DNA from: Paramarasmius palmivorus
Lineage: Eukaryota; Basidiomycota; Agaricomycetes; Agaricales; Marasmiaceae
Assembly (NCBI GenBank): GCA_037176845.1
Contig: JAYKXP010000073.1
Coordinates: 62,001-126,000, forward strand
Length of the DNA: 64,000 nt
Direction of reading: 5' to 3'
In this document: positions 23,205-34,031 of the stretch, piece after piece
Layout: each line of letters begins with the position of its first letter
How positions within the stretch are numbered: position 1 is the first letter of the stretch
The notes under the pieces: model-generated
Told to the model about the DNA's origin: nothing
Database searches by the model: none
Seen by the model: only the letters and a program-made list of their open reading frames with translations
Made by a program: the position numbers and the translations under genes

Positions 23205-24060
23205 CAGCTAAACGACCTGGGGGGCTGAAACGCACCAACAACGCTCCCAATATTGTGGAAGTAGTGTGCAAGCCCGAGATCTATATGCCAACGTCGGTAG
23301 CTGCGACATAACCAGTTGAAATCTACATTTTGCCAACATGGCGGCTTCTATCGTTGCTGAAGAAGGTGCTTGAGCTTGAGCTCGAGGTATCGCGAGAGCT
23401 ACGGGTTGGTCTGACTCGAAATGTTGATGTTCGAGCTGATTGCTGTATTTCGCCGAGCCGTTCTCGTATCCAACTTTCTGAAGGGTGCCGACCCCAATAC
23501 GCGGACCAATGGCAGGGAAGATGACGTAGATGGTGGACTATTGCAGAAATGAGGATCAGCAAAGGATGAGAGGAGAAGACAAAACTTACACGAGTTTTCG
23601 AGCCCAGTAACGAGATACCCTGTAGGCCAGAAAGATATCAGCATTCGCAAACGGAAAAGGTGGCCAAAGAACACACCTGTTTCTGACTTTGTTAAAAAGA
23701 GGCGCCCTTAGCTCAAAACGATGGTGACTAGTGCTCTACGGGGATGCATATTTGACGCGCGTTGGATCCTCCAAGGAGAAAGCTGTTACTGATTCCGGGT
23801 GTTTAACCTAGAATCGTCGACTATGAGTGACGAAAGTAAACGGGAAAACCGAGAGGTAAACTCACCGATGAGCGACACCATCTGCCAGAACGAACAAGTT
23901 CATGTGCCTCGGCACGTTCTTCAGAGCATCGCCATCTTCGAGAAGACAACGAAAAGCCCATTTGATACGGGTGCCCATACCACCCCGGTTAGCCCAGGCC
24001 TGGAGACCTCCATTCGGATTCGCGTTGCTGGCCCTAAGTTATCTAATGTCTGGAAATGGC
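23205..24060 (-). pseudogene. Fragmentary membrane-protein-like exons
   Basis: A minus-strand segment reads NADIFLAYRVSRYWARKL at about 23660-23590. After a 50-odd base GT..AG gap it continues from 23537 with STIYVIFPAIGPRIGVGTLQ and then a hydrophilic tail open for about 110 codons. Hydrophobic blocks beside YRV and RYW are of the kind seen in the many unnamed seven-helix proteins of mushrooms. A further open segment upstream (VPRHMNLFVLADGVAHR near 23870) could be another exon, but no start codon or full chain could be assembled. Treated as a partial or decayed gene. Confidence 0.3.
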
Positions 24061-26000
24061 GGAGGGAGGCTTGATAGAAGGAAGTGGTGTTTTCGCGTCC
24101 GGTGGAGTTGAGGAGGATAGGACGCTGGAGCAGCGGTGGGCATCGTGGACCACTCTGAGTGATTCCACCCGAGTTCTTTTCCATCCGACCACAACACCAA
24201 TAACAGCGAAGCTTCTATATCGTCCTAAGAGGCTGGGATGAAGGACATGCGGAAGACACCGTACAGGAAGAGGAATGGCGGAGGAGCTGTCGCTTTGGCT
24301 TCCGGCGCAGGATGCTGAAGGACCAGAAGAGTGGGTGTGAGGGTGAGTGTATGATGGGCTTGAGGCTTCGAAGGAAGGATCGGAATGGTCGATCAATTTG
24401 GGCGGAATATCAGATGAAAGGTGCATTGGACTCTGGGAAAAGGGCGTATCAGCAAGGCAAGTTTGCGGGGACCAATAGTGGCCATGATCCAACGTACCCC
24501 TCACTAGTCCTTGGGCAGAGCTAGACCATGTATCAAAATGAAAAAGCGGACAAGGGGACAAAGGGTAGCTTGGTTAGAACCGGTGGTGGTCAAGGAGAAC
24601 GACAGACGCGTTTCACAGGGCTGTAACGTGTTCTTTGGACGCCAGAGGCTGGAAATGTCGCTGAGAATAAGTCGTGTGTTTGGTTCGCAGAATGGCTGGA
24701 TGAACGAAATTGACGGCTGGGTTGTGTTGAATGAGTAGCGTTGTAGTCGATACCCTGCAGAAGAAATTGATTCAATTCCATCGTCAGCGGTCAGATAAAA
24801 ACGATGTACCATTTGTTAGTTTTGACTTGCTCCTTGGATGGGAAAGCTGGGCGTTGGACTGAGAGAGCTTGCAAGAAGACAAGGTGGTAAAGCGGAACAT
24901 GGCGGTCAGGTCAAAAAGACGCGTCGCGCTTCTTGTTCCAAAACCACCATCATCCGGCTCTTCATAACAACCATTCTCACCGATACACTCTCCCATGTCC
25001 TCTTCAAGCTGTACACAGTGAAGCTCTGTATGAAGTACTTCAAATAGGAAAGGCTATAGGGTCTGGAAATTTGCTGGTTATAGCCAGGTGAGTTTGCAGG
25101 CTATTCTTGGAGATTGTGGGCTCACACTATGGCAGAACTCGATCTCTCAAATCTTAGTACCCATTCTATAGACGTACGGAATAGGTAGACATGCCCTGCC
25201 GAACTCGATACACGCAGAAAACCATGTCGTATGTTCTCATCCGTCATTCAACGTCGATACTAACACGGCACGCCAGAAACGTCTCAGGCGTTTCATTGGC
25301 ACCTCGTCTCTCTCGATTCCGCATTGATACTGTCGTATTTCAAGCCAGGTTATTTGCCAATACAGCGGGCTTCACGTGGAGCCTCCAAGACAATCAGCGA
25401 AGAACTGTTTTGGTTCTCTACGCTCTCGTGAAGGTAGGTATCTTACTCTTCTTACTTATCGGGCTTATGCTGAACTGACCATTTGGCTCCTTCTAGTTCT
25501 TGCAATCGTCAAGGATGGATATCCATAATACATCTGGTCAGGGTACATTTCCCGATCATCGAGCTAGACTCGGTCTCCACGTACCTTGTCTGTGTTTTTT
25601 GTGACCCATTTACACAAATATTCCCGTATTATGTGTGTTCTTTTGTGCCAAGGCGGGGCCAGATGACTTTGGCTTTGGAGGCATACTTCAAGTTCAAGTT
25701 CCGAAATGGGACCAAGGCAAGTACTAAACATGCTTATCTAATATGGGGGCGGGTCAATGCCACGATTTCTCCGCAGTCCACCGCCCGATATTATACCGCC
25801 TCACAATTAAAGAGCGATGACAATACCCTTCCCATTGTTCTTATCCTCGTTCTTATTCCATCTATGCGTTGCGTTCTTCCATTTGCAGAACAAAGAGACG
25901 GAGCATGTAAATAACAGAGTATCTTCTCTGTCTCTTCTCACTCCTCCGTCCCGCTTATGAACCCTAGCAGGTAGGTCTTCCCTTATAATCGCCAGTATAC
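24061..26000. other. Low-confidence interval before the SNF2 gene
   Basis: The minus-strand frame 24561..24043 (172 codons) is Ser/Pro rich and has no motif; it may be chance. On the plus strand a frame from ATG 25209 reads SYVLIRHSTSILTRHARNV up to a good GTAGGT donor at 25434 and could be a first exon. A following exon was not identified. Nothing else is recognised. Confidence 0.25.
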
Positions 26001-28788
26001 AGCAAGATATACCTCAGTCAGATCAAGGTTCTTGGCGTTCGATGACAGTTTCAAGCCCGCGATAAACAACGGCCTAAAGGAATTGGCCGCTGCAAAGAGT
26101 TCCAAGTTCCGGAAGGATCCCCGCAGAAACGATGCCAATCGTCTAGAACTCGGGAGTGTCACGATCGGATTGAATGATGCCAGTAAGTTTTGTCGATTTC
26201 CATTTCATCAAATGCCAATGACTTCCCAGGTTCGCGTCCCCGCACCTTAGAGCCAGCTTTACCCACAACGAATTTTCAAGCCAGGCAGGACTCGGGCGGT
26301 TCTGGTTCTTGTCAGCGTGATAATACAGCTTGTTCCAGCCCCATGGAGGTTATTAAGATACCGCTCGACTTATCTGCCGAGCGAACACCTGCCGTCGACC
26401 TAGACATAGCCTCCGAGCTGGACGATGTTACCAAGGATGGATTTGTGGACAATGGTGACCTTTCGAGACTATCCCAGATCTCCTTGCCCGATGGCCGCAA
26501 CTTCTCACCACATCAGATTGCGGGTATCCTCTGGATGTTGAGTAGGGAAAATCCTATAAAGAGGAGATTTGGCGGGATACTTGCTGATGAGATGGGGTGA
26601 GAGCTTCTCCCTGTGTGCATATGGAATTCAACTCACTGCGCCCATCAGACTTGGTAAAACCCTGCAAACCCTTGCAGTGGTTATGCTTGATCCAGAGCAT
26701 GATTGCAGACCCTCATTGTAAGATGCTTCCCGGGTCCATTTCCGTCGATGACCTCTCGTGTCAGAATCGTGGTACAAAATATTATGTTGGCAAGACAATG
26801 GACGACGGAGATCAAGAAGTTTTTCCCAGACACATCAACTAAATTATACCACGGACCAAGTCGATTCAGCAGTGCGTATGTACCATATCTGCCAACGAGG
26901 TAAAACAACTCACTCGCGAAGGTTTGCAAGAGATGCAACAGTACAAAGTCGTCGTAACGACATATGGGGTTGTCAGAGCCGAACACCAGCTGTTTGAAAA
27001 AGATAGTGGTCTTCGCACTTCTGAGATATGCAGGGATGCTTTGTTCCATACGTTTTGGCGGCGTGTAGCTCTCGGTGCGTCATAATCACACTCTGAACGT
27101 GTCGCCTTTAATCTTGTAGATGAGGCCCATGCGATTCGAAATAAAGATAACAAAAGCGCCAAAGCTTGCTGTGATTTGACAGCTACCTTTCGATGGTGTA
27201 TCACTGCCACGCCATTGTGAGCATAAAACTCTCGTGATAGGCTTCCTCCTGATAACACGGCTTCACAGGCAAAACACGGTGGGCGATTTATATAGCCTTT
27301 TCCACTTCTTGCAAGTTCAGCCCTTTGCCGACTATAACTGGTTCAAGGATACCATCGAAATACCTCTTAGACGAGTGAAGCCGCACGAAAGGAGCGCTGT
27401 CAATGCCTTATCAATTCTCCGTGTAAGTCCCGTCGCTCAATTCTCGGTTTCGGTACTCATTCCCTCTGGTTCAGGTCGGGTTGGGTCATGTACAAATCCG
27501 TCGTAGGAAAAATGACTACATCAACCGCGTCAAGATTTTAGATCTGCCCGATTACAAATTGTACCTCATCATCTGCGAACTCCCCTCGGACGAGAGGACA
27601 GTATACGATGCACTGCAAAACAGGTTCAGTGCCCTGGTGACGAAATTGGACTTGTCGACGGAGTACATCTTGGTTTTGCTCCTGCGCCTTCGACAGGGTT
27701 TGTACTATTCACTTGAACATTCATTGCGCGACCAAGTTCCCTTACCACAGCATTCAGCTTGTCTACACAGAGCACTACTCCTCACAGGCGTGCAACCCGA
27801 CGGCAAAGAAATGGAACCCAGGCCCGGCGCAGAAGCTGAGGAAGATGAACGGGGCGTTGATGGCTACCACAGCCGGTTGGAGTGTCCTAAGTGTAAATCA
27901 GTGTATGAATTTATGACACATCATCATCGATACAACTCACTCGTGCTTGGCAGGCTCAGCAGCGACAAAGATGAAGCTAGGGCGCATCGAGACACTTGCG
28001 AATTTATCACACAGCTTCTTTGCAGTCCGCTTACCTCCCAGCGACTCAAGGCGGTCGAGACCATTCTGAGCACAATTCCTTCTGGAGAGAAGACTGTTGT
28101 ATTCTCTTCTTTCGTCGCCATGTTGGATATTATATCTTCTTGTATTAGGGATAGGTTTCAGTGTGTACAGTGTGGGTGCCCCTTCAAAATTTCTAATCGC
28201 GTATTCGAGTAACTCATTTCATCAAACAGACGATGGGGGGATGAAGCCATCAGAACGCGAGAAGTCGCTCAAAGCTATCCGAGAAGATTCCAACGTTAAG
28301 GTACTCCTCATGTCATTGAAAGCCGGGGGCATTGGTGGGCGAAACTCGTTACTGATTTGCCCGTGGTCGTTGACCTAGTGTTACCCTAGGTTTGAATCTC
28401 GTGGAATGTAATCACGTCATTCTCGTTGATTTATGGTGGAATCCAGCTGTAGAGGTGAATTTCAACTCGCGCGCTACCAGGTATAACTTATCGCTCCATC
28501 CTTAAATACAGGAACAAGCAATCGGCAGGACGCACAGGATGGGCCAGACCCGTCAAGTCTACGTTTACAAACTATTTGCAGAAAACACAGTAGAAAGCAG
28601 GATCAAAGAAGTAAGTCTTCCCACTCATCATTGAAGTTGTCATTGACTTTCCTCCTCTGTAGATAGAAGGGAAAAAACAGGCTCTTGCGGCTGCAGCCCT
28701 GGACTACGATCATACGGGTTCCTCAGGGCCGTCTCTGCTTAGAGACGAGATCATTACACTGATTACAGGGAACAGGAAACCATCATAG
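26001..28788 (+). CDS. SNF2-family ATPase (Rad5/Rad16-like), N-terminus uncertain
   Basis: About 13 exons: (26001)-26182, 26230-26596, 26649-26717, 26765-about 26880, 26942-27074, 27120-27216, 27269-27422, 27475-27697, 27758-28162, 28230-28334, 28390-28454, 28512-28610, 28663-28788. Motif I (GGILADEMGLGKTLQTLAVV) spans an intron. DEAH follows as LDEAHAIRNKDNKSA, then TATPLQNTVGDLYSL (TGTPLQN in most relatives) and IRRRKNDY. The second lobe has GEKTVVFSSFVAMLD, LMSLKAGGIGLNLVE, VDLWWNPAVEEQA and GRTHRMGQTRQVYVYKL. Between the lobes a CPKCKSVYEF remnant sits where Rad5/Rad16 relatives carry a RING. These proteins are DNA-dependent ATPases in repair or chromatin remodelling; role here by family. 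The junction near 26880 is ambiguous and could be a lesion. The N-terminal exons are not identified. Confidence 0.7.
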
Positions 28789-29001
28789 TTATGTAAGGAC
28801 TTTGTGCTCCTATTCCACTGCCTCCCTAGTATATGTAGCATTGGACATTGCTCTTGAATCGATACCCCATTTCCACTCGAACTGACCATTACTCGTCGTT
28901 GCGAATACATATCAACAAGTCAAAAGGATCGAGACTTTTTACGAGTTCGTATGCATAAAAGCTCTTTCAATTACGAGTCCGAGGTACGAGGATTTCCCCA
29001 A

Positions 29002-30066
29002 GGAGATCGAAACGCGGCTCGGCCGCAATGGAAGTAAATTGAATGAATCTGCTTACATAAGGTGGACGCGTATTTTTCCGTCTACTCCATCATCATGTCC
29101 ACAACATCTTCTGAATCTTTAATCCGGACGGTGGCCGCAACTCTGACAGTACTCCAGAGTGTTAACACTCTGTATGTACTGCAGAGAAAGAAGACTTTTG
29201 ATTACTCTCGGCGGTGAAAAACTCCGCCTTTTGTCGGGATGGCTTCGCACAAGAGTGCATTGGATTCGAGGTGTGTCTGGGATCTTGTGTTGTCGTCCTA
29301 CATTTACTTACGACCGGTCTCTTTTGTGTCAAGTTTCTGTAATCTGGGATATTCGGTAAATGCCAGGGTATGCCAGGACGCTTTTGGTGGGATGGACACT
29401 GTGGCATTGCTGCTTTGTGACGGCTGGCAGTGTTAGTGAACGATCCAGTGGGGATGACGTTGTGTCATATATCCCCAGTGAACCTGGTGAAGTTACTGCA
29501 CACTCTGGCAAACACCATACACCTCCACACCTCTTACCGTCGTGATTTGCTCAACAAAGGTGCGCCTGGGATCTTGTATTGTCGTCCTACTTTTACTTAC
29601 GACCGGTCTACTTTTGTTTCAAGTTTCTGCGATCTGGAATATCCGGTACATGCCAGGACGCTTTCGGTGGTATGGATACTGTCGTATGCTGTTTTGTGAC
29701 GCCTAGCAATGTTAGTGAACGATCCAGTGGGGATGGCGTTGTGTCATATATCCCCAGTGAACCTGGTGAAGTTACTGCACACTCTGGCAAACACCACACG
29801 CCTCCACGCCTCTTACCATCGTGATTTGCTCACACTGCATGCTGCTCAGGGATGAATATCCAGTACCCCTACCCTCAAGGTGAGCTTTCCGGATTCTTCA
29901 CAGGCTCTTGTTAGCACGTTCGTAAACTGAGCTGAATTCGAGGTCACGCCATGAAAATCTCCAGATCAAGGGAGCCGTCTGCCTCTGTTCCTGGCCAAAG
30001 AAGTAGTCGATGCTTCCTTCAACGCCAAGTCCCAACACGCTGGAAACATGCAGCAAAGGGTCTCGC
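29002..30066 (+). mobile_element. Repeat element E1, copy A
   Basis: A segment of about 1.06 kb recurs, reverse complemented, at 47927-48985 and 60292-61385. By eye the copies are nearly identical, including six short reading frames that are unlikely to be genes. Inside it a unit of about 280 bases is tandemly duplicated (about 29270-29557 and 29558-29836), and near one end there is a perfect 18-base palindrome CAGAGTGTTAACACTCTG at 29155-29172. I see no transposase, terminal inverted repeat or long terminal repeat, so it is non-autonomous or a fragment of a larger element. The right end abuts an ILV5 relic. Copy A lacks the outer ggagggttaaccc end present in copies B and C. Confidence 0.85.
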
Positions 30067-30071
30067 AACCG

Positions 30072-31003
30072 GAGTACCATTGAGCCTTCTTTCTGATGCT
30101 GCCCAGTCGCAGACCTGGCCAACCGTTGCACCTCTCATCACCAAGGGCAGGACGTCTACAAGGAAGACACAAAGGTTGTCCCCCCTTCTGACGTCGATAT
30201 CATCCTTGTTGCACCAAAAGGAACCGGGCGTACTGTCCGCACGCTGTTCAAGGAAAGTCGGGGTATCAACTCTAGCGTTGCCGTTGGCAAGACGTGACCG
30301 GCAAAAAAAGAAAAAGGCTATCGTTCTCGGAGTGGGTATCGGCTCAGGATACATGTACGAAAGAGTGTCGGAAGGTAAAGACCACGAGAAGGAAGTCTAC
30401 TCTGACTTGTATGGCGAACGTGGTAGTGGTAAGTTAACTCGGTGGTTTCATGGTTCTCTTACTGATGGACATCAAAACCTGTAGCTCCTGAGTGCCATCC
30501 GTAAGGCTTTACTTTTGTCATCGCTCGTTTCCGTCACGAATGTAACCTTCTAGAGGGTATCTTCCTTGCTAAATACCGACTTTTCCGCAAAAATGGCCAC
30601 ACCTCCGAGGCTTTCAACGAAACTGTCGAGGAAGCTACGCAATCGCTATATCCCCTCATCGGCCAAAAAGGGCAGGTTATGTATTCATACATATGACTGT
30701 CTTCTGTACTAACGTCTTGTATGAAGCATGGACTACATGTTCAACGTATGCTCCGGTGCTCTCGACCGGGTGCCAGTCTTCGAAAAGGCGAACGTCCCCA
30801 TCTTTGAGCAATTGTACGAGAGCGTAAGAAACGGCACAGAGACTCGCAAGCCTCTCAAATTCCACGACCACTCTATGCGAGGACCTTGCCAAGGAGCTCT
30901 GGAGAGCAGGTGAGCCACCCCTTGAAAAACTATTTGTATCCGGACTTATACCCTTCTAGGTAAAGCCGTTCGATCGTTGCGTCCGGATTATAAGCCAGAG
31001 TAA
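30072..31003 (+). pseudogene. ILV5: Ketol-acid reductoisomerase relic (ILV5-like)
   Basis: The C-terminal two thirds of acetohydroxyacid isomeroreductase, an enzyme of mitochondrial valine and isoleucine synthesis, is recognisable in pieces: LLSDAAQSQTWPTVAPLITK at 30075, SDVDIILVAPKGTGRTVRTL near 30190, AIVLGVGIGSGYMYE, EVYSDLYGERG, EAFNETVEEATQSLYPLI near 30615, MDYMFNVCSG at 30728, VPVFEKANVPIFEQLYESV, and KAVRSLRPDYKPE ending at 31003. Frame changes, an internal gap after the LITKG block and loss of the N-terminal cofactor-binding half make it non-functional. Intron positions appear kept (near 30430, 30680, 30909), so this is a genomic copy rather than a retrocopy. It begins six bases from the edge of E1 copy A. 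The true ILV5 gene should be elsewhere. Confidence 0.85.
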
Positions 31004-31077
31004 AAGAGGGTGGTGGATTCCTTTAGCGTAGTATATTCCTTTACCATTATACCATAGTTCCTGCGATGTCACAAAGT

Positions 31078-31477
31078 CAATGTTCAACATATGCTCCGCT
31101 ATTACTCGTTGCGGCCGTCACCAAGGTAACCTCCCTGCTCGTTCCGAAATGGGACCAAGGCAGTTAGTTTCAAGTACTATCGAGAGAGGGTATTGCATGT
31201 TTGAACGTTTAACGCTTGCTCCACACTGTCCGACTGGGCCCCCGTGTTTGGGAAGGCCGACGTCCCCGTCTTTGAGCCATTTGAGAGCGTAAGAAACGGC
31301 GCTGAGACTCACAACTCTGTCGAATTCAATGGTCGCTCTACCTCGCCAAGGAGCTCAGGGCGATTGACAACCAGCGGATTTGGAGAGCAGGTGTGCTTCT
31401 TGAAAATCTGGTTATATCCTGACTTGCGCCCTTCTAGGGAAAACCGTGGGATCGTTACACCCAGATTTGCCCGTTAA
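31078..31477 (+). pseudogene. Second, duplicated 3-prime end of the ILV5 relic
   Basis: The C-terminal exons of the reductoisomerase recur a second time immediately downstream: MFNICSA at 31080, then DWAPVFGKADVPVFEPFESV, RNGAETHNSVEFNGRST, ELRAIDNQRIWRAG, a 48-base intron, and KTVGSLHPDLPV with a stop at 31477. It is also frameshifted. Some positions are closer to the enzyme family than in the first copy (for example IDNQRIWRAG is retained here), so the two copies decayed separately after duplication. Confidence 0.75.
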
Positions 31478-31526
31478 ACTTTCAACTCGGCTAATCTTTA
31501 CCACCTCTCTCCTAACCTGACCCTAT

Positions 31527-31760
31527 TTGGCTACCCACAAGACCTCTGGGCGTGCAAAGCCCACCAGGAACACATTCATGGTGGATGAGCATTGCGCGCT
31601 GAGCGTACGAGCGCTGGATGCAAACTGCATCACGTGGACTAGAGCAGGAAGCAGTAACCTGCTCACGGATTCGTTAAGCAGCGTATGGACGGAGGCTGAT
31701 GACAAGGTCGCGTCCATCCTTCTCAATAGTATTTTTTTCTTGCATCTTTTTCGCTGCATC
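31527..31760 (+). pseudogene. F-box C-terminal relic 1
   Basis: Reads TFMVDEHCALSVRALDANC and LLTDSLSSVWTEADDKVAS. These blocks match, in order, VFMVDERWVQTAARGLEQ and LTDLILV..IWKEIDDKVR of the F-box-like gene at 43000-44178. Large parts are missing. Weak but collinear similarity. Confidence 0.4.
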
Positions 31761-32033
31761 CAACGCATCAATCACTATCGCAAGCTAGAATCACCCGCGG
31801 GCCGCATCTCTCTCCGTTTGACATTCCTTCGGAATGCAATCTCCTGGCCATACCTAGAGTGATCCTCGTGTTTATGATTCATAATTTACCTCTGCATGCG
31901 TAAACCAGGTATGAAATTGCGGAGTACACTGAATTTTGGACTACAAAAATGTACTGCTCAAACCAAAAAAAAACTGTAGCATTCTTGAACAATCAGATTG
32001 CATTGTGGTGGATCATGAAATAAGCAAAAACCA

Positions 32034-32986
32034 TCAGTCATTCATCTGCTCCAAGACACCCTGAAAGCGCTCAAGCGCTTTTTCGAAGAGCTTGACGCAA
32101 GTCACGGTGTCGCTCCTGCTGTACCGCAGCTCCTCCGTCGCGTCTTCAAGTGAGCGTTTGACCCCACGCAACATTGGGAGTGGAGACGCTACAAAGATCG
32201 TGTATTGAATATGGTATTACACCCCATAAAGACGGTCTATCACGTACCTTTGACTGGACTCTTGGCAGTTGCTGCTCCGCCAGATATTACTCTTTTCTGG
32301 CACTGCACGTTGGAAAAGAAGTGGGGACCGTCTGTTCTCGTGTGTGACTGTGAATTAGCTTTAGAACGCGTCCAATGGTACTTTGAAGCCTCCCTTACCG
32401 AAGCAGCAACCGGTAGAATACCTTGTGAATGCAATTCATCCTGCTCAGAGTCAGAGTCGCTCCTCTGATCTGGGCTCACTGCTCTCCTCTTTCTTGCCGG
32501 TTTGTCCGTCCTTGTGGCCTTCGCGGTTACTTTCATGGCTAGCATCCCAGAATCGGACCACTCTGTATACCACTTCAGCAAGGCTTCAAACTGTTCTTCG
32601 CTGATCTTCATTAGCTCCATGACTTGATATTTTTTGTGAGAAAGCGTCTTGGAACAATGGCCTTTGCCCTTGCAGTTTTCACATTGTGTTGAATTCAGAG
32701 AGCCATTGCGGGGTGTGCAGGAAGAATTCTTCCTTTTGCATTGATCGCAACGCTATGCAATGCGTTTTAGAGATGAAAACGCGTTGTCCATACAGGAAAA
32801 CTGAGGAAATACACGCACCACATCCCAATTTTTCTCTACCCATTCTTGGACTTGGTACTTTCGATTGTAGGTCTTTCTGAACTGAGTTTTCATTTCTTCA
32901 GTGATTATTACACGCGAAGTCCCTTGGTGGGTGTCCATCGTGGTTCTCGTGGTTTTGGTGATGAAGAGGGAAGAAGATGTTGGCAT
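32034..32986 (-). CDS. Zn2Cys6-like cluster protein
   Basis: Three exons: 32986..32819, 32752..32248, 32188..32034, introns of 66 and 59 bases, 275 residues (ATG at 32938 also possible). Residues of about 55-90 hold six cysteines in the order C-x2-C-x6-C-x11-C-x2-C-x5-C (CDQCKRKNSSC ... CENCKGKGHC), close to the fungal Zn2Cys6 binuclear cluster but one residue short in the last loop. A helix follows (MELMKISEEQFEALLKWYTE), then a basic and Ser-rich region with a nuclear-localisation-like KPARKRR. The last exon is an amphipathic helix (VKLFEKALERFQGVLEQM). Probable nuclear regulator or transposon-derived DNA-binding protein; the cluster is not at the extreme N-terminus as in GAL4-type factors. 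Confidence 0.7.
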
Positions 32987-34031
32987 GAAGTCCTCTCAAG
33001 TCATCTTCGTGGGAAAGTTGTATTTATTCTCATGCGACAGACGCCGGACATTAAGTATCTGCTCAAACCTGTAACCTCTCCCCCTTAAGCTCGTACTTAC
33101 TACGCGAGATGCAACGGACTGCAGTAGACGAGTCGCATGCACCACAATCTCGGATCGAAATAGGGAGTGATCCATCATCTCCAATCATTGACGATCAAAC
33201 CGCACACGCCACCGCGAGTTTGAACACCGCAACGGAAACCAAATCTCCTCCATCTCGGGATGTTAACCAACATAACTAAAACCACTACAAGTTACTCTAA
33301 ACTCAAACTCGACAAGCCCTGAATCTAATACACCAGAAGAGATGAGCGTGCTTATCTCCAACGCATGTTATGCCGGTTTTCGTTCGACACTATTGGTAGA
33401 GCAAGGCCGGATGATCAGCAAAAACAGACAAAGTATGTACAGGTGCAAGTAAAGTGGCACCTGCCTTCATACATCACGTGGGCTAATTACTGTGGTCACG
33501 ACCTTCAGAATGAAGCAATGAAAAAGCAGGAAGTGTGAAAGCAGTTGAAACAGCGCTTCTGCCTCTTGCCGAAGAACGAGTGGCTGAAGTAGCTCACGGA
33601 TTTGGTATCGGTGAAAAGATGAGGGAGAAGCGATATATGGATGGACTTTGATGAGGTTGAGAAGGAGGAATTACCGGCCAAGGTAATTAACGTTCTATCG
33701 ATCTTTCAAGGGGTACACCGAATATGCAATGCTAGTTTTCTCCTCTCAAAGGATGTCTGTTCTCACCGTGACTTCGATCGCCCTTCTCGATTCCACTGTG
33801 TGAAAGGGCCACACGGCCGTCGTTAAGATTGCACGGGTCGCATTGACACCGCGAAGGGTATGGCGGTAAGGGATACAGCTGTTCAGTGTTCACCATGTAC
33901 ATTTCAAACAGTGTTTGCAATACGAGCGAACACCTTGGCAAATTTACGTGTACTCAAGAAGAAACACAGAAAGAGAGAAAATCGAATATTGACTACTCGA
34001 CAATTAATCATGGTCCGACCATCAATGGCTC
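32987..34031. other. Intergenic with F-box relic
   Basis: Apart from the relic at 33530-33715, no supported feature. The left 300 bases should hold the promoter of the Zn2Cys6-like gene. Confidence 0.4.
33530..33715 (+). pseudogene. F-box C-terminal relic 2
   Basis: Reads KQLKQRFCLLPKNEWLK, stop, LTDLVSVK, then MDFDEVEKEELPAKVINVLS. This is collinear with LKERFCLLPENEQLVEQLTD and FDEEFEGLDIEKEEFLAKA at the C-terminus of the F-box-like gene at 43000-44178, with in-frame stops. At DNA level both share gttgagaaggaggaatt-like and atcgatcttt blocks. Clear relic of a close paralogue. Confidence 0.65.

Noticed and set aside
24010..24100. Mitochondrial pyruvate carrier-like peptide on the minus strand
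   Set aside because: Only a few residues resemble the family; the required helices and conserved positions are absent.
24043..24561. 172-codon Ser/Pro-rich minus-strand frame as a gene
   Set aside because: No motif, no splice context, and open frames on both strands suggest base-composition effects.
29159..29824. Several 60-90 codon frames repeated identically in E1 copies A, B and C as possible conserved small proteins
   Set aside because: They overlap on both strands and are identical only because the DNA copies are recent. No motif, no plausible start context.
29002..30066. E1 as a solo LTR
   Set aside because: No TG..CA ends or five-base target duplication could be identified, and the internal tandem unit is atypical.
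29951..30484. 177-codon plus-strand frame as an intact gene
   Set aside because: It joins E1 DNA to out-of-frame pieces of the ILV5 relic; the real similarity is spread over several frames.
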